Assembly (NCBI GenBank): GCA_949290565.1
Contig: CASESH010000030.1
Span: 1 to 55,403 of the forward strand
Direction of reading: 5' to 3'
Length of the DNA: 55,403 nucleotides
Origin: an uncultured Christensenella sp.
Lineage (GTDB): Bacteria; Bacillota; Clostridia; Christensenellales; UBA1242
Within the stretch, counting starts at the first letter, position 1. Each line of letters starts with the position of its first letter. The notes under the pieces were generated by a model. It was given only the letters and a program-made list of their open reading frames with translations. It was not told where the DNA came from and made no database searches. A program made the translations under genes and the position numbers. This document shows positions 16,349 through 24,313 of this stretch, one piece after another.

Positions 16349-16357
16349 TTTTTAGTT

Positions 16358-16693
16358 ATGAAAATAGAAGAAAATTTACGTTTAAGTTTATTGTTTGAAT
16401 TATATAAAAATTTATTGACTGATAAACAAAGAGAAGTATTAAGTGATTTTTTGGACAATAATATTTCTTTATCTGAACTTGCTGAACTAAACAATTCTTC
16501 AAGGCAGGCTGTAAATGATTTAGTTAAAAGAACAATTAAACTTTTAGAAGAATATGAGAGTAAATTAAATTTACTAGATAAATTTCAAAAAATTAGGAAA
16601 GTGATTAATAATTGTTCTTTAATGATTGAAAAAAACTCTATCAATTCTTCTATTTTAAAAAAAGAGTTAAATAATATTTTGGAGGTTTTGTAA
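16358..16693 (+). CDS. ylxM: YlxM/p13 family helix-turn-helix protein, SRP operon
   Basis: This 111-residue protein has a sigma-70 region 4-like helix-turn-helix (TDKQREVLSDFLDNNISLSE ... SSRQAVNDLVKRT, about residues 21-58) followed by a coiled-coil-prone C-terminus. It is encoded directly before ffh, as in many Firmicutes, where YlxM binds the SRP components. No ribosome binding site is visible upstream; the ATG follows TTTAGTT. The ffh ribosome binding site GGAGG lies in its last codons. Confidence 0.88.
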   Translation: MKIEENLRLSLLFELYKNLLTDKQREVLSDFLDNNISLSELAELNNSSRQAVNDLVKRTIKLLEEYESKLNLLDKFQKIRKVINNCSLMIEKNSINSSILKKELNNILEVL

Positions 16694-16694
16694 T

Positions 16695-18008
16695 ATGGGA
16701 ATGTTCTCAAATTTGTCACTAAGATTAAATCATATATTTTCTCATCTTACAAAAAGAGGAAAACTAACTGAGTTAGAAATTAAAGAAGCAATGAGAGAAA
16801 TAAGAGTTGCTTTGCTTGAAGCAGATGTTAATTTTTTAGTTGCTAAAAATTTTATTAGTAGAGTTAGTGAAAGAGCAGTTGGGCAAGAAGTTCTAACTAG
16901 TTTGACACCTGGGCAACAAGTTGTAAAAATAGTAAACGAAGAATTAGTTTCTTTATTGGGACAAACAAATAGTAAATTAAATGTTTCGAGTTCATTGCCT
17001 ACAATTATTATGCTTTGTGGTTTACAGGGAAGTGGTAAAACTACTATGTGTGGTAAACTTGCTTCTCTGCTAAAAGGTCAGGGTAAAAAACCTATGCTTG
17101 TTGCTTGTGATATTTATAGACCGGCAGCCATAAATCAATTACAAGTAGTTGGTAAAACTGCAAATGTTGAAGTATTTGAAAAAGGTAATCAATCTCCAAT
17201 TAAAACTTGTTTACAAGCAATTGATTATTCAAAGAAAAAATTGTACGATACTTTAATTATTGATACTGCCGGCAGACTTTCAATAGATGAAACACTTATG
17301 CAGGAATTAAAAGAAATTAAAGATAAAATAAAACCAACCGAAATTTTACTCGTTGTTGATGCTATGAATGGTCAAGATTCTGTTAATGTTGCTCAATCAT
17401 TTAATGATATACTAGACATTACAGGCGTTATATTAACAAAATTAGATGGAGATACTCGTGGTGGAGCGGCACTAAGTATTAGCGAAATTGTAAAAAAACC
17501 AATAAAATTTTGTGGAATTGGCGAAAAAATTAATGATATAGAACCTTTTTATCCTGACCGTATGGCTTCAAGAATATTAGGTATGGGTGATGTTCTTACC
17601 CTTATTGAAAAGGCTCAAAATGCTGTTAGTGAAGAAGAAGCAAAGCAACTAGAAAAAAAGTTCAGGGAAAGTAGTTTCACTTTTGAAGATTATTTGTTAC
17701 AAATGGACAAGATTAATAAAATGGGTAATATTAATGACATTATTAGTATGGTTCCTGGACTTAATAAGAAAATGGCCGGTGCAACTGTAAATGAAAAAGA
17801 TTTAGAAAAAAACAAAGCCATTATTCAGAGTATGACTCCAAGAGAAAGAAGAAATCCTGACTTAATAAAGGGTAGTCAAAAAAAGAGAATTGCAGACGGG
17901 AGTGGAACTCAAATTCAAGATGTAAATAGGTTGATTAAACAATTTGAACAATCAAAACTTATGATGAAACAAATTAAGGGTGGTGGCTTTAAAAACTTTA
18001 AGTTTTAA
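16695..18008 (+). CDS. ffh: Signal recognition particle protein Ffh
   Basis: This 437-residue SRP GTPase binds signal peptides and SRP RNA. The N domain covers about residues 1-95, the G domain about 100-295 with G1 GLQGSGKTT (residues 109-117), DTAGRLS and TKLDGDTRGG, and the methionine-rich M domain about 300-437, including GMGDVLTLIEKA and the RNA-binding SMTPRERRNPDLI segment. The gap from ylxM is 1 nt. No SRP RNA gene was found in this window. Confidence 0.97.
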   Translation: MGMFSNLSLRLNHIFSHLTKRGKLTELEIKEAMREIRVALLEADVNFLVAKNFISRVSERAVGQEVLTSLTPGQQVVKIVNEELVSLLGQTNSKLNVSSSLPTIIMLCGLQGSGKTTMCGKLASLLKGQGKKPMLVACDIYRPAAINQLQVVGKTANVEVFEKGNQSPIKTCLQAIDYSKKKLYDTLIIDTAGRLSIDETLMQELKEIKDKIKPTEILLVVDAMNGQDSVNVAQSFNDILDITGVILTKLDGDTRGGAALSISEIVKKPIKFCGIGEKINDIEPFYPDRMASRILGMGDVLTLIEKAQNAVSEEEAKQLEKKFRESSFTFEDYLLQMDKINKMGNINDIISMVPGLNKKMAGATVNEKDLEKNKAIIQSMTPRERRNPDLIKGSQKKRIADGSGTQIQDVNRLIKQFEQSKLMMKQIKGGGFKNFKF

Positions 18009-18054
18009 AATTATTTTGTTTTTTAAAATTTTTTTGGGAAATTTACAAAAGAAA

Positions 18055-18083
18055 TTGCTTTAAAAAAATTTAATATATAATAT
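18055..18083 (+). promoter_or_regulatory. Possible promoter before rpsP
   Basis: TTGCTT at 18055-18060 and TAATAT at 18078-18083 have a 17-nt spacer; an overlapping TATAAT at 18076-18081 would give 15 nt. rpsP could also be read from ylxM-ffh, since no terminator is evident between them. Confidence 0.35.
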
Positions 18084-18102
18084 TTTATAAAGGAGAAAAA
18101 AT

Positions 18103-18405
18103 ATGGCAGTAAAAATTAGACTTACAAGATTAGGAGATAAGAAAAGTCCTTTTTATAGAGTCGTTGTCGCTGACGCAAGAACAAGCAGAGATGGAAAGGT
18201 TATTGATAATTTAGGATACTTTAATCCTCTTATTGAAAAAGATAATCTTAAAATTGACAAAGAAAAGACTTTAACTTGGTTAAAAAATGGGGCTCAACCT
18301 ACTGAGACTGCAAGAACTTTACTTGTAAAAGCCGGTGTTGTAGAAAATCCTAAACCTTATGCTAGTAAGAAAATTGTTCCAAAGAAAAAAGATGCTAAGG
18401 CATAA
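18103..18405 (+). CDS. rpsP: 30S ribosomal protein S16
   Basis: This 100-residue small-subunit protein has the family start [20 protein letters not shown] and the YFNP motif. The basic, Lys-rich tail is normal for low-GC bacteria. AAGGAG lies upstream. It begins the rpsP-khpA-rimM-trmD cluster. Confidence 0.97.
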   Translation: MAVKIRLTRLGDKKSPFYRVVVADARTSRDGKVIDNLGYFNPLIEKDNLKIDKEKTLTWLKNGAQPTETARTLLVKAGVVENPKPYASKKIVPKKKDAKA

Positions 18406-18432
18406 TTTCTACTAATATAAGGAGATTTTTAA

Positions 18433-18660
18433 ATGGAAGAATTACTTAGATTTATTTTAGAAAATCTTGTTGAAGATAAATCTGCAATAGTAATTAATAA
18501 AAAAGAAGATGAAAATAATGTTATTTTAGAAGTTACTGTTGGAGTACAAGATAAAGGTAAAGTTATCGGTAAAAATGGCAAAGTTGCTCAGGCTATAAGA
18601 GCAGTTTTACATTCAGCCTCTTACAAAGAGACAAAAAAATATATTTTAAAGATAAAGTAA
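18433..18660 (+). CDS. khpA: RNA-binding KH-domain protein KhpA (YlqC)
   Basis: This 75-residue single KH domain contains the GKNGK loop in GKVIGKNGKVAQAIRAVL (about residues 43-60). The family partners with KhpB/Jag in RNA-based control of cell size and division. AAGGAG precedes the ATG. It sits between rpsP and rimM, the typical Firmicutes order. Confidence 0.94.
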   Translation: MEELLRFILENLVEDKSAIVINKKEDENNVILEVTVGVQDKGKVIGKNGKVAQAIRAVLHSASYKETKKYILKIK

Positions 18661-18664
18661 AATT

Positions 18665-19153
18665 ATGGTTGAAATTGCAAAAGTTTTAAAGACTCATGGT
18701 TTAAATGGAGAACTAAAAATTTATCTTTATTTAAAGGATATATCGCTTTGGAATAATCTGACCTTAGTTTATATTGATAATATATCTTATAAAATATGCA
18801 GAATTCAATTTTATAAAGAATTTGGTTTTTTAAAATTAGAAAATGTTAATGACATTCAGTTTGCCGAAAATTTAAAAAATAAAATTATTTATGCAAAAAG
18901 AGAAGATATCAAACTTGAAAAAAATGAATTTTTAGTTTCTGATTTAGAAAATTGCTCTATTTATGATGATAGTGGTAAACTCGTTGGTGTTGTAGATGGT
19001 ATTGAAAAGTATGGTTCTGCTGACATTATTAATGTCGTTTTAGGTGGTGTCAGTTTTAGTTTTCCATATGTTGATGGGTTAATAAAAGAGACTAATTTGG
19101 AAAATAGAAAAATAGTTGTATTTAGACAAAGATTAAATGAGGTTTTAGTATGA
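18665..19153 (+). CDS. rimM: Ribosome maturation factor RimM
   Basis: This 162-residue 16S rRNA processing factor binds S19 during 30S head assembly. The N-terminal beta-barrel starts with VEIAKVLKTHGLNGELKI; a PRC-barrel domain fills about residues 90-160, with the FPYVDGLI segment. It starts 4 nt after khpA and overlaps trmD by 4 nt. No strong ribosome binding site is seen, consistent with coupling to khpA. Confidence 0.93.
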   Translation: MVEIAKVLKTHGLNGELKIYLYLKDISLWNNLTLVYIDNISYKICRIQFYKEFGFLKLENVNDIQFAENLKNKIIYAKREDIKLEKNEFLVSDLENCSIYDDSGKLVGVVDGIEKYGSADIINVVLGGVSFSFPYVDGLIKETNLENRKIVVFRQRLNEVLV

Positions 19154-19845
19154 AAGTTACTATCTTAACCTTGTTTCCAGAAATGTTCGAGCCTTTAAAA
19201 CATAGTATTTTAAAAAGGGCTCAGGATAATAATTTAATTCAAATTGAGATTGTAAATATTCGTGATTTTTCACTTGATAAAAATAAGCGATGTGATGATT
19301 ATTCTTATGGCGGTGGAGCGGGTATGATTATGTCGCCACAACCTCTTTATGATTCAATTAGTAGTGTAAAAACTAGCGATTCTTATGTCATTTATCTATC
19401 GCCTAAGGGAAATATCTTAAATCAACACAAAGTTAAGGATTTGTCTTGTTTAAAGAAAGATTTAATTTTAGTTTGTGGTCATTATGAAGGTATCGATGAA
19501 AGAATTATTGAGTTGTGTGTTGATGAAGAAATTTCTATTGGAGATTATATCCTAACAGGTGGGGAATTGCCAGCAATGGTTTTAGTTGACTGTATTTCAC
19601 GATATATACCAAATGTTTTGGGTAATGAACAAACTACAAGTGAAGAAAGTTTCAATGAAAATTTACTAGAATATCCTCAATATACACGCCCTAGAACTTT
19701 TAAGGGAATTGACGTCCCAAATGTATTACTTAATGGTAATCATAAAGAGATAAACGATTGGAGAAAAGAACAATCAATTAAAATTACAAAGTTAAAACGA
19801 CCAGATTTGTATATTTCTTGGAAAAAAGATAATGAAAGTAAATGA
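19150..19845 (+). CDS. trmD: tRNA (guanine-N1)-methyltransferase TrmD
   Basis: This 231-residue trefoil-knot SPOUT methyltransferase makes m1G37. The knot segments YLSPKG, CGHYEGIDER and SIGDYILTGGELPAM are conserved, as is the YGGGAGM loop near residue 60. Length is normal. It overlaps rimM by 4 nt and the following radical SAM gene by 14 nt. Confidence 0.96.
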   Translation: MKVTILTLFPEMFEPLKHSILKRAQDNNLIQIEIVNIRDFSLDKNKRCDDYSYGGGAGMIMSPQPLYDSISSVKTSDSYVIYLSPKGNILNQHKVKDLSCLKKDLILVCGHYEGIDERIIELCVDEEISIGDYILTGGELPAMVLVDCISRYIPNVLGNEQTTSEESFNENLLEYPQYTRPRTFKGIDVPNVLLNGNHKEINDWRKEQSIKITKLKRPDLYISWKKDNESK

Positions 19846-20677
19846 GGTTTTTGTTAAAAATATTTTAGTTAAGTCAAATTTAAAAGATGTGGATTTTGTA
19901 ATTAATCCATATGTGGGTTGTCCACATGCCTGTATGTACTGTTATGCTTCTTTTATGAAAAAATTTACAAATCACTCTCAAAATTGGGGAAGTTTTATTG
20001 ATGTTAAAATTTGTAATAGTAAATTAGATGTAAATAAAATTAAAAACAAAAACATTTTTCTTTCATCTGTAACTGATTGTTATAATGAATACGAGGGAAA
20101 ATATAAAATAACAAGACAAATATTAGAACAGTTAAAAAATGTTTCTTGTAATGTTACAATTTCTACTAAATCAAAATTAATTTTAAGAGATTTAGACATA
20201 TTAAAAAATTTTCATAACATTAAAGTATGTGTTTCAATTAATACTTTAAATGAAAAATTTAAGAACGATATGGATAAGGCAAGTTGTATAAAAGATAGAT
20301 TAAAAACTTTAAAAGAACTGCACAAAAATAATATTCATACAGTTTTATTTATGTCGCCAATTTTTCCAGAAATTACAGAATGGAAAGAAATAATAGAATT
20401 TTCAAAAGATTTTGTTGATGAATATTGGTTTGAAGATTTAAAATTAAGAGGAGATTATAAATTTAAGATTTTAAATTATATTTTAAAAATGTATCCTCAA
20501 TATTATTTAATTTACGATGAAATTTATAATCAAAATAAAGATGATTATTGGAATTTATTGGCACCGAAAATAAAGGATTTTTGTTTAAAATATTGTCTTA
20601 ATTTCAATATTTTTTTTGATAAAAAAGCAAATAACAAAATAAGTAATAAACAATTAAATTTTTTTAATAATAATTAG
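19832..20677 (+). CDS. SPL-family-like radical SAM protein
   Basis: This 281-residue protein has the radical SAM 4Fe-4S motif C-PHA-C-MY-C (Cys30, Cys34, Cys37) followed by YAS, as in the SplB/Rv2578c-like family. The substrate is unknown; spore photoproduct lyase proper needs other conserved residues I cannot confirm. It overlaps trmD by 14 nt and has no clear ribosome binding site, so it is probably coupled to trmD. The family often sits alone, so an insertion between trmD and rbgA (usually near rplS) is plausible. It has no membrane segments. Confidence 0.75.
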   Translation: MKVNEVFVKNILVKSNLKDVDFVINPYVGCPHACMYCYASFMKKFTNHSQNWGSFIDVKICNSKLDVNKIKNKNIFLSSVTDCYNEYEGKYKITRQILEQLKNVSCNVTISTKSKLILRDLDILKNFHNIKVCVSINTLNEKFKNDMDKASCIKDRLKTLKELHKNNIHTVLFMSPIFPEITEWKEIIEFSKDFVDEYWFEDLKLRGDYKFKILNYILKMYPQYYLIYDEIYNQNKDDYWNLLAPKIKDFCLKYCLNFNIFFDKKANNKISNKQLNFFNNN

Positions 20678-20694
20678 AATATTTTGGAGTATTT

Positions 20695-21555
20695 ATGGAA
20701 AATCAAAAAGAAAGAGAATTAAATATTAATTGGTTTCCTGGGCATATGACAAAAGCGTTAAGACAAATGGAAAAAGAAATTAAAAATATTGATATTATTT
20801 TTTATTGTTTAGACGCTCGTGCTCCTTTTTCTTGTTTGAATCCTAAATTATCTCAACTCGCAGAAAACAAAAAGATTATTTTTGTTTTAACAAAGGTAGA
20901 TTTAATCGAAAAAAAAGACCTAGACTTATTTATTAATAAACTTACATCTAACAATTCAGTATGTGTTGGCATTAATAGTATTAAGTCAAATTCATCAACT
21001 ATTTTGTTTAAGGTTTCAAAAGAGTTATTAAAAGATAAAATAAAATGTAAGAGTGAAAAGGGAATTAATTATAATTTAAAAGCCATGGTTGTAGGGGTGC
21101 CTAATGTTGGTAAAAGTACTTTAATTAATAATTTATGTTCAAAGTCAAAAACTGTTACAGGTAATAGACCAGGAGTAACCAAAGGAAAACAGTGGGTTAT
21201 CACAAATGAGGGATTGCTACTTCTCGATACACCCGGTACTTTATGGCCTTCTTTTAATGACAATAAAGTCGCTAGAAATTTGGCATATATAGGTAGTATA
21301 AAAGATGAAGTTTTAGATATAACTGAACTTGCTTTCTGTTTTTTAAAAGATATCATACCTAAATATAAAGATTTAGTACAAAAAAGATATGATATTTTTA
21401 TTGAAGATAATGAACAAACTCTTGAAATATTAGAAAAAATATGTTTAGTAAGAAAATGTATTTTAAAGAGGCAAGAACTAGATTACGAAAGATGTGCTAA
21501 ACTTATTTTAGATGATTTTAGAAAAGGAAGACTTGGTAAAATAGTCTTGGATTAA
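20695..21555 (+). CDS. rbgA: Ribosome biogenesis GTPase RbgA (YlqF)
   Basis: This 286-residue circularly permuted GTPase is needed for late 50S assembly in Firmicutes. The N-terminal INWFPGHMTKALRQM is the family hallmark. The permuted order is visible: G4 TKVD (residues 66-69), G1 GVPNVGKST (134-142), then DTPG. The C-terminal helical domain is present. TTGGAG precedes the ATG. rnhB follows by 3 nt, the common ylqF-rnhB arrangement. Confidence 0.95.
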   Translation: MENQKERELNINWFPGHMTKALRQMEKEIKNIDIIFYCLDARAPFSCLNPKLSQLAENKKIIFVLTKVDLIEKKDLDLFINKLTSNNSVCVGINSIKSNSSTILFKVSKELLKDKIKCKSEKGINYNLKAMVVGVPNVGKSTLINNLCSKSKTVTGNRPGVTKGKQWVITNEGLLLLDTPGTLWPSFNDNKVARNLAYIGSIKDEVLDITELAFCFLKDIIPKYKDLVQKRYDIFIEDNEQTLEILEKICLVRKCILKRQELDYERCAKLILDDFRKGRLGKIVLD

Positions 21556-21558
21556 ATT

Positions 21559-22146
21559 ATGTTTGAATTTGAAAATAAGTATAAAAATATAGGATTAGTT
21601 GCTGGGATTGATGAGGCTGGTAGGGGTCCTCTTGCTGGGCCGGTTGTATGTGCCTGTGTGATTATGCCTCTTGAAGAAGATAAAATAATTCAAGGCATAG
21701 ATGATAGTAAAAAATTAACTCCAAAAAAAAGAGAGTATTTATTTTCTAAAATTAAGGAAGTTGCACTTGCATATTCTATTGTTGAAGTTAGCGAAAGAAC
21801 AATAGATGAAATAAATATATTACAAGCAACAAAGTTAGGTATGAAAAAGGCCCTTGAAAGTTTAGATATTGTGCCAAAAACAGTTTTAATTGATGCGGTA
21901 AAAATTGATACACAAATTAATCAAATTCCTATTATTAAGGGGGATAGTTTAAGTTATAATATAGCCTCAGCATCAATTTTAGCAAAAGTTTATAGAGATA
22001 ATTTGATGAAAAATTTTGCAATTCAGTACCCAAATTACCATTTTGATAAACATAAGGGTTATGGTACCAAAGAACATATTTTATTGTTAAAACAGTATGG
22101 TAAATGTCCAATTCATAGAGAAAGTTTTATAAAAAATTTTATTTGA
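21559..22146 (+). CDS. rnhB: Ribonuclease HII
   Basis: This 195-residue type 2 RNase H removes ribonucleotides from DNA and RNA primers. The catalytic AGIDEAGRGPLAGPVV (Asp18, Glu19), GIDDSKKLT, and the later LIDAVKI segment are present, as is the C-terminal HKGYGTKEH block. Length is normal. It follows rbgA by 3 nt. Confidence 0.95.
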   Translation: MFEFENKYKNIGLVAGIDEAGRGPLAGPVVCACVIMPLEEDKIIQGIDDSKKLTPKKREYLFSKIKEVALAYSIVEVSERTIDEINILQATKLGMKKALESLDIVPKTVLIDAVKIDTQINQIPIIKGDSLSYNIASASILAKVYRDNLMKNFAIQYPNYHFDKHKGYGTKEHILLLKQYGKCPIHRESFIKNFI

Positions 22147-22156
22147 GAAAAAGAGT

Positions 22157-22519
22157 ATGTTTGGTGATAACAAGATTACCGGCAAATTAGGAGAAAATTT
22201 TGCCGTTTATTATTTGAAAAATAAAAAATATAATATTTTAGAAACAAATTATAAAAATAAATGTGGAGAAATTGACATAATCGCAAAAGATGGTGAAGTT
22301 TATGTTTTTGTAGAGGTTAAACTTAGAAATTCCTTGGATTATGGCTTTCCTTATGAGGCTGTTATAAAAAAGAAACAAAATCATATAAAAAATACCGCTC
22401 TTTCTTATTTGAAGTTAAATCATCTTTTAGATGAAGTACAAATAAGATTTGATTGTATTTCAATACTTGGAGAAAGATATGAAGATTGTGTTATAGAACA
22501 TTTAGAAAATATTTTTTAA
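22157..22519 (+). CDS. yraN: YraN (UPF0102) endonuclease-like protein
   Basis: This 120-residue protein has the nuclease-like core GEIDIIAKDG and FVEVKLRN (about residues 37-60), matching the restriction-endonuclease-like fold of YraN. The biological role of the family is not well defined. It starts 10 nt after rnhB, the usual neighbour. The ribosome binding site is weak. Confidence 0.88.
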   Translation: MFGDNKITGKLGENFAVYYLKNKKYNILETNYKNKCGEIDIIAKDGEVYVFVEVKLRNSLDYGFPYEAVIKKKQNHIKNTALSYLKLNHLLDEVQIRFDCISILGERYEDCVIEHLENIF

Positions 22520-22537
22520 TTTTAGTAATTTTAAATT

Positions 22538-22570
22538 TTTAACTAAAAAAACACTTGATTTTTAGTTAAA
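22538..22570 (+). repeat. Hairpin upstream of rplS
   Basis: TTTAACTAAAAA at 22538-22549 pairs perfectly with TTTTTAGTTAAA at 22559-22570 around a 9-nt loop. No T run follows, so it may be a poor terminator for the upstream operon. A TATAAT at 22581-22586 after it could be the rplS -10, but no -35 with good spacing is visible. Confidence 0.5.
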
Positions 22571-22611
22571 TATATGTTAGTATAATTCGCAGTTTGAATG
22601 GAGGTGAAAAT

Positions 22612-22953
22612 ATGAACCTTATAGATGTTATTGAAAAGGAAAGCATTAAAGATACAGTACCTGAATTTGGTATAGGCGATACAGTAAAAGTTTTTTATAA
22701 GATTAAGGAAGGTAATAAAGAAAGAGTTCAAGGTTATGAAGGGACTGTTATTGCTCGTAAGAATGGTGCTAATAGAGAAAATTTTACGGTTAGAAGGATT
22801 TCCTTTGGTGTTGGCGTAGAAAGAACATTTCCACTCCATAGTCCTAAAATTGATAAGATTGAAGTTCTTAAAAAAGGTAAAGTTAGAAGAGCAAAATTAT
22901 TCTATCTTCGTGCGCTTTCTGGTAAAGCAACAAATATAAAAGAATCAAGATAA
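22612..22953 (+). CDS. rplS: 50S ribosomal protein L19
   Basis: This 113-residue large-subunit protein at the subunit interface has the typical [24 protein letters not shown] and [21 protein letters not shown] stretches. The start is ATG 22612, 5 nt after GGAGGTG; an in-frame TTG at 22594 lies before that site. It is monocistronic, ending at a terminator. Confidence 0.97.
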   Translation: MNLIDVIEKESIKDTVPEFGIGDTVKVFYKIKEGNKERVQGYEGTVIARKNGANRENFTVRRISFGVGVERTFPLHSPKIDKIEVLKKGKVRRAKLFYLRALSGKATNIKESR

Positions 22954-22981
22954 GACTTTGTAAAATTACAAAGTTTTTTTA
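22954..22981 (+). terminator. Terminator after rplS
   Basis: ACTTTGTAA at 22955-22963 and TTACAAAGT at 22966-22974 form a perfect inverted repeat followed by a T run. Confidence 0.85.
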
Positions 22982-23221
22982 TTTTATACTTTTAAAATTC
23001 ATATTCAAACAATGGAATTTAAGTTTATTTATTCTTTATATTTTTAACTCTAATCTTTTTTAAATTTGTATTATTGAAAATTAATTATATTGCAAATCAT
23101 TTTTTGATTTTTTATATATTTTTAATTTAACTACTTAAATAATTAGATTTTAAATTAGATTTTATTTAAATAGTGTAAATTAACTTTTAAATTTTTAATA
23201 TATAATAAAAGGTGAGTTTTT

Positions 23222-24082
23222 ATGAGAAAAAGACTTTTTAAAAGCATTATTGTATCTTTTGCTTTAATTTTTAGTTTATTTATATTTGTAGGCTGTGGCA
23301 ATTCATCAAAAATAAAGGGAGAGGAAATTAGTAGAGGAGAAGCTTTTGTAGTTTTAAACAATATTTCAAATAGTGAAACATTATCTAATCAGACTAATTT
23401 TAAAGCAAAAAGTGTTATAGAACTTTATACTAAATCAAATGAAATTGAATCAGGTTTTGAAGAAAATAGAGAAATTAATGTAAATAGCGTAGATGGAATT
23501 GTTTCATTAAGTGGGAATGTATATGGAACAACTTTTTACAAAGATGAAAATTCTTATATACAAAATGAGCAAAATTTTAGTGTAAATAACAGTTTTAAGA
23601 TGTCAAAATATGAGGAGCAATTTTATATTTTTAATGAAAAGAATAAAGAAAAGGCTATAATTTCACAAGATGAATTCAATAAATTAACAAAATTTGACCT
23701 TTTTTTAAATGATAATGTCCAAATTTTAACTGAGGCTGATTTTGCTGATATTGATGAAGATAAAATTTCTCAACAATTAATAAAAATTTCTGATGAAGAT
23801 TATAGTTTTACATTTCAGTTTTCAAGGGAAACCCCGGTTTTAGAAAATATATTAAAAGAAAATGTTAAAATTATTTATGAAATAAGACAAAATAAAATTG
23901 TTAATTGTATTGCAAAATTTGAAATAATAACACTTACATCGGATAGAGTAGAGAAAAGTTATTTTAGTTCTGGAATAAATATTAGTATAGAATATTCATC
24001 TTCTCTAATTTTATTGCCTAATATTGATGATTATACTGTTGTCGAGACTATACCTTATGAAGTGGTAAAACCTTCTATGTAA
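23222..24082 (+). CDS. Putative lipoprotein of unknown function
   Basis: This 286-residue protein has a positively charged N-terminus, a hydrophobic stretch and the lipobox-like FVGC (Cys25) near residues 22-25; Phe at -3 is slightly atypical. It should be anchored outside the membrane. The rest is rich in Asn, Ser, Glu and beta-strand-like segments, with no domain I recognise. It has its own unit between rplS and comM: GGTGAG precedes the ATG and a terminator follows. Function is not assigned. Confidence 0.7.
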   Translation: MRKRLFKSIIVSFALIFSLFIFVGCGNSSKIKGEEISRGEAFVVLNNISNSETLSNQTNFKAKSVIELYTKSNEIESGFEENREINVNSVDGIVSLSGNVYGTTFYKDENSYIQNEQNFSVNNSFKMSKYEEQFYIFNEKNKEKAIISQDEFNKLTKFDLFLNDNVQILTEADFADIDEDKISQQLIKISDEDYSFTFQFSRETPVLENILKENVKIIYEIRQNKIVNCIAKFEIITLTSDRVEKSYFSSGINISIEYSSSLILLPNIDDYTVVETIPYEVVKPSM

Positions 24083-24100
24083 ATCTAATTAGTAATTTTT

Positions 24101-24144
24101 AAAATCTCCTATACAAATTAATTTGTAAAATTGGAGATTTTTTT
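24101..24144 (+). terminator. Terminator after the lipoprotein gene
   Basis: AAATCTCC at 24102-24109 pairs with GGAGATTT at 24133-24140; an inner palindrome TACAAATTAATTTGTA stacks in the loop. A T run follows. Confidence 0.85.
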
Positions 24145-24263
24145 ATGTTTAATGTATTTAATTAAATTTTTAATTAATATAGCTATTAGCATATTTATAA
24201 ATTAATTATTTACTAAATAATCTTAATTATTTTTTAATGTGTTATATATTTTCTACAAATTGT

Positions 24264-24292
24264 TTGTCGAAGTTTGTGATTTTTATTATAAT
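24264..24292 (+). promoter_or_regulatory. Promoter of comM-dprA-topA
   Basis: TTGTCG at 24264-24269 (4 of 6) and a perfect TATAAT at 24287-24292 have a 17-nt spacer. Confidence 0.55.
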
Positions 24293-24313
24293 ATAATTAT
24301 TAAAGGGAAAATT

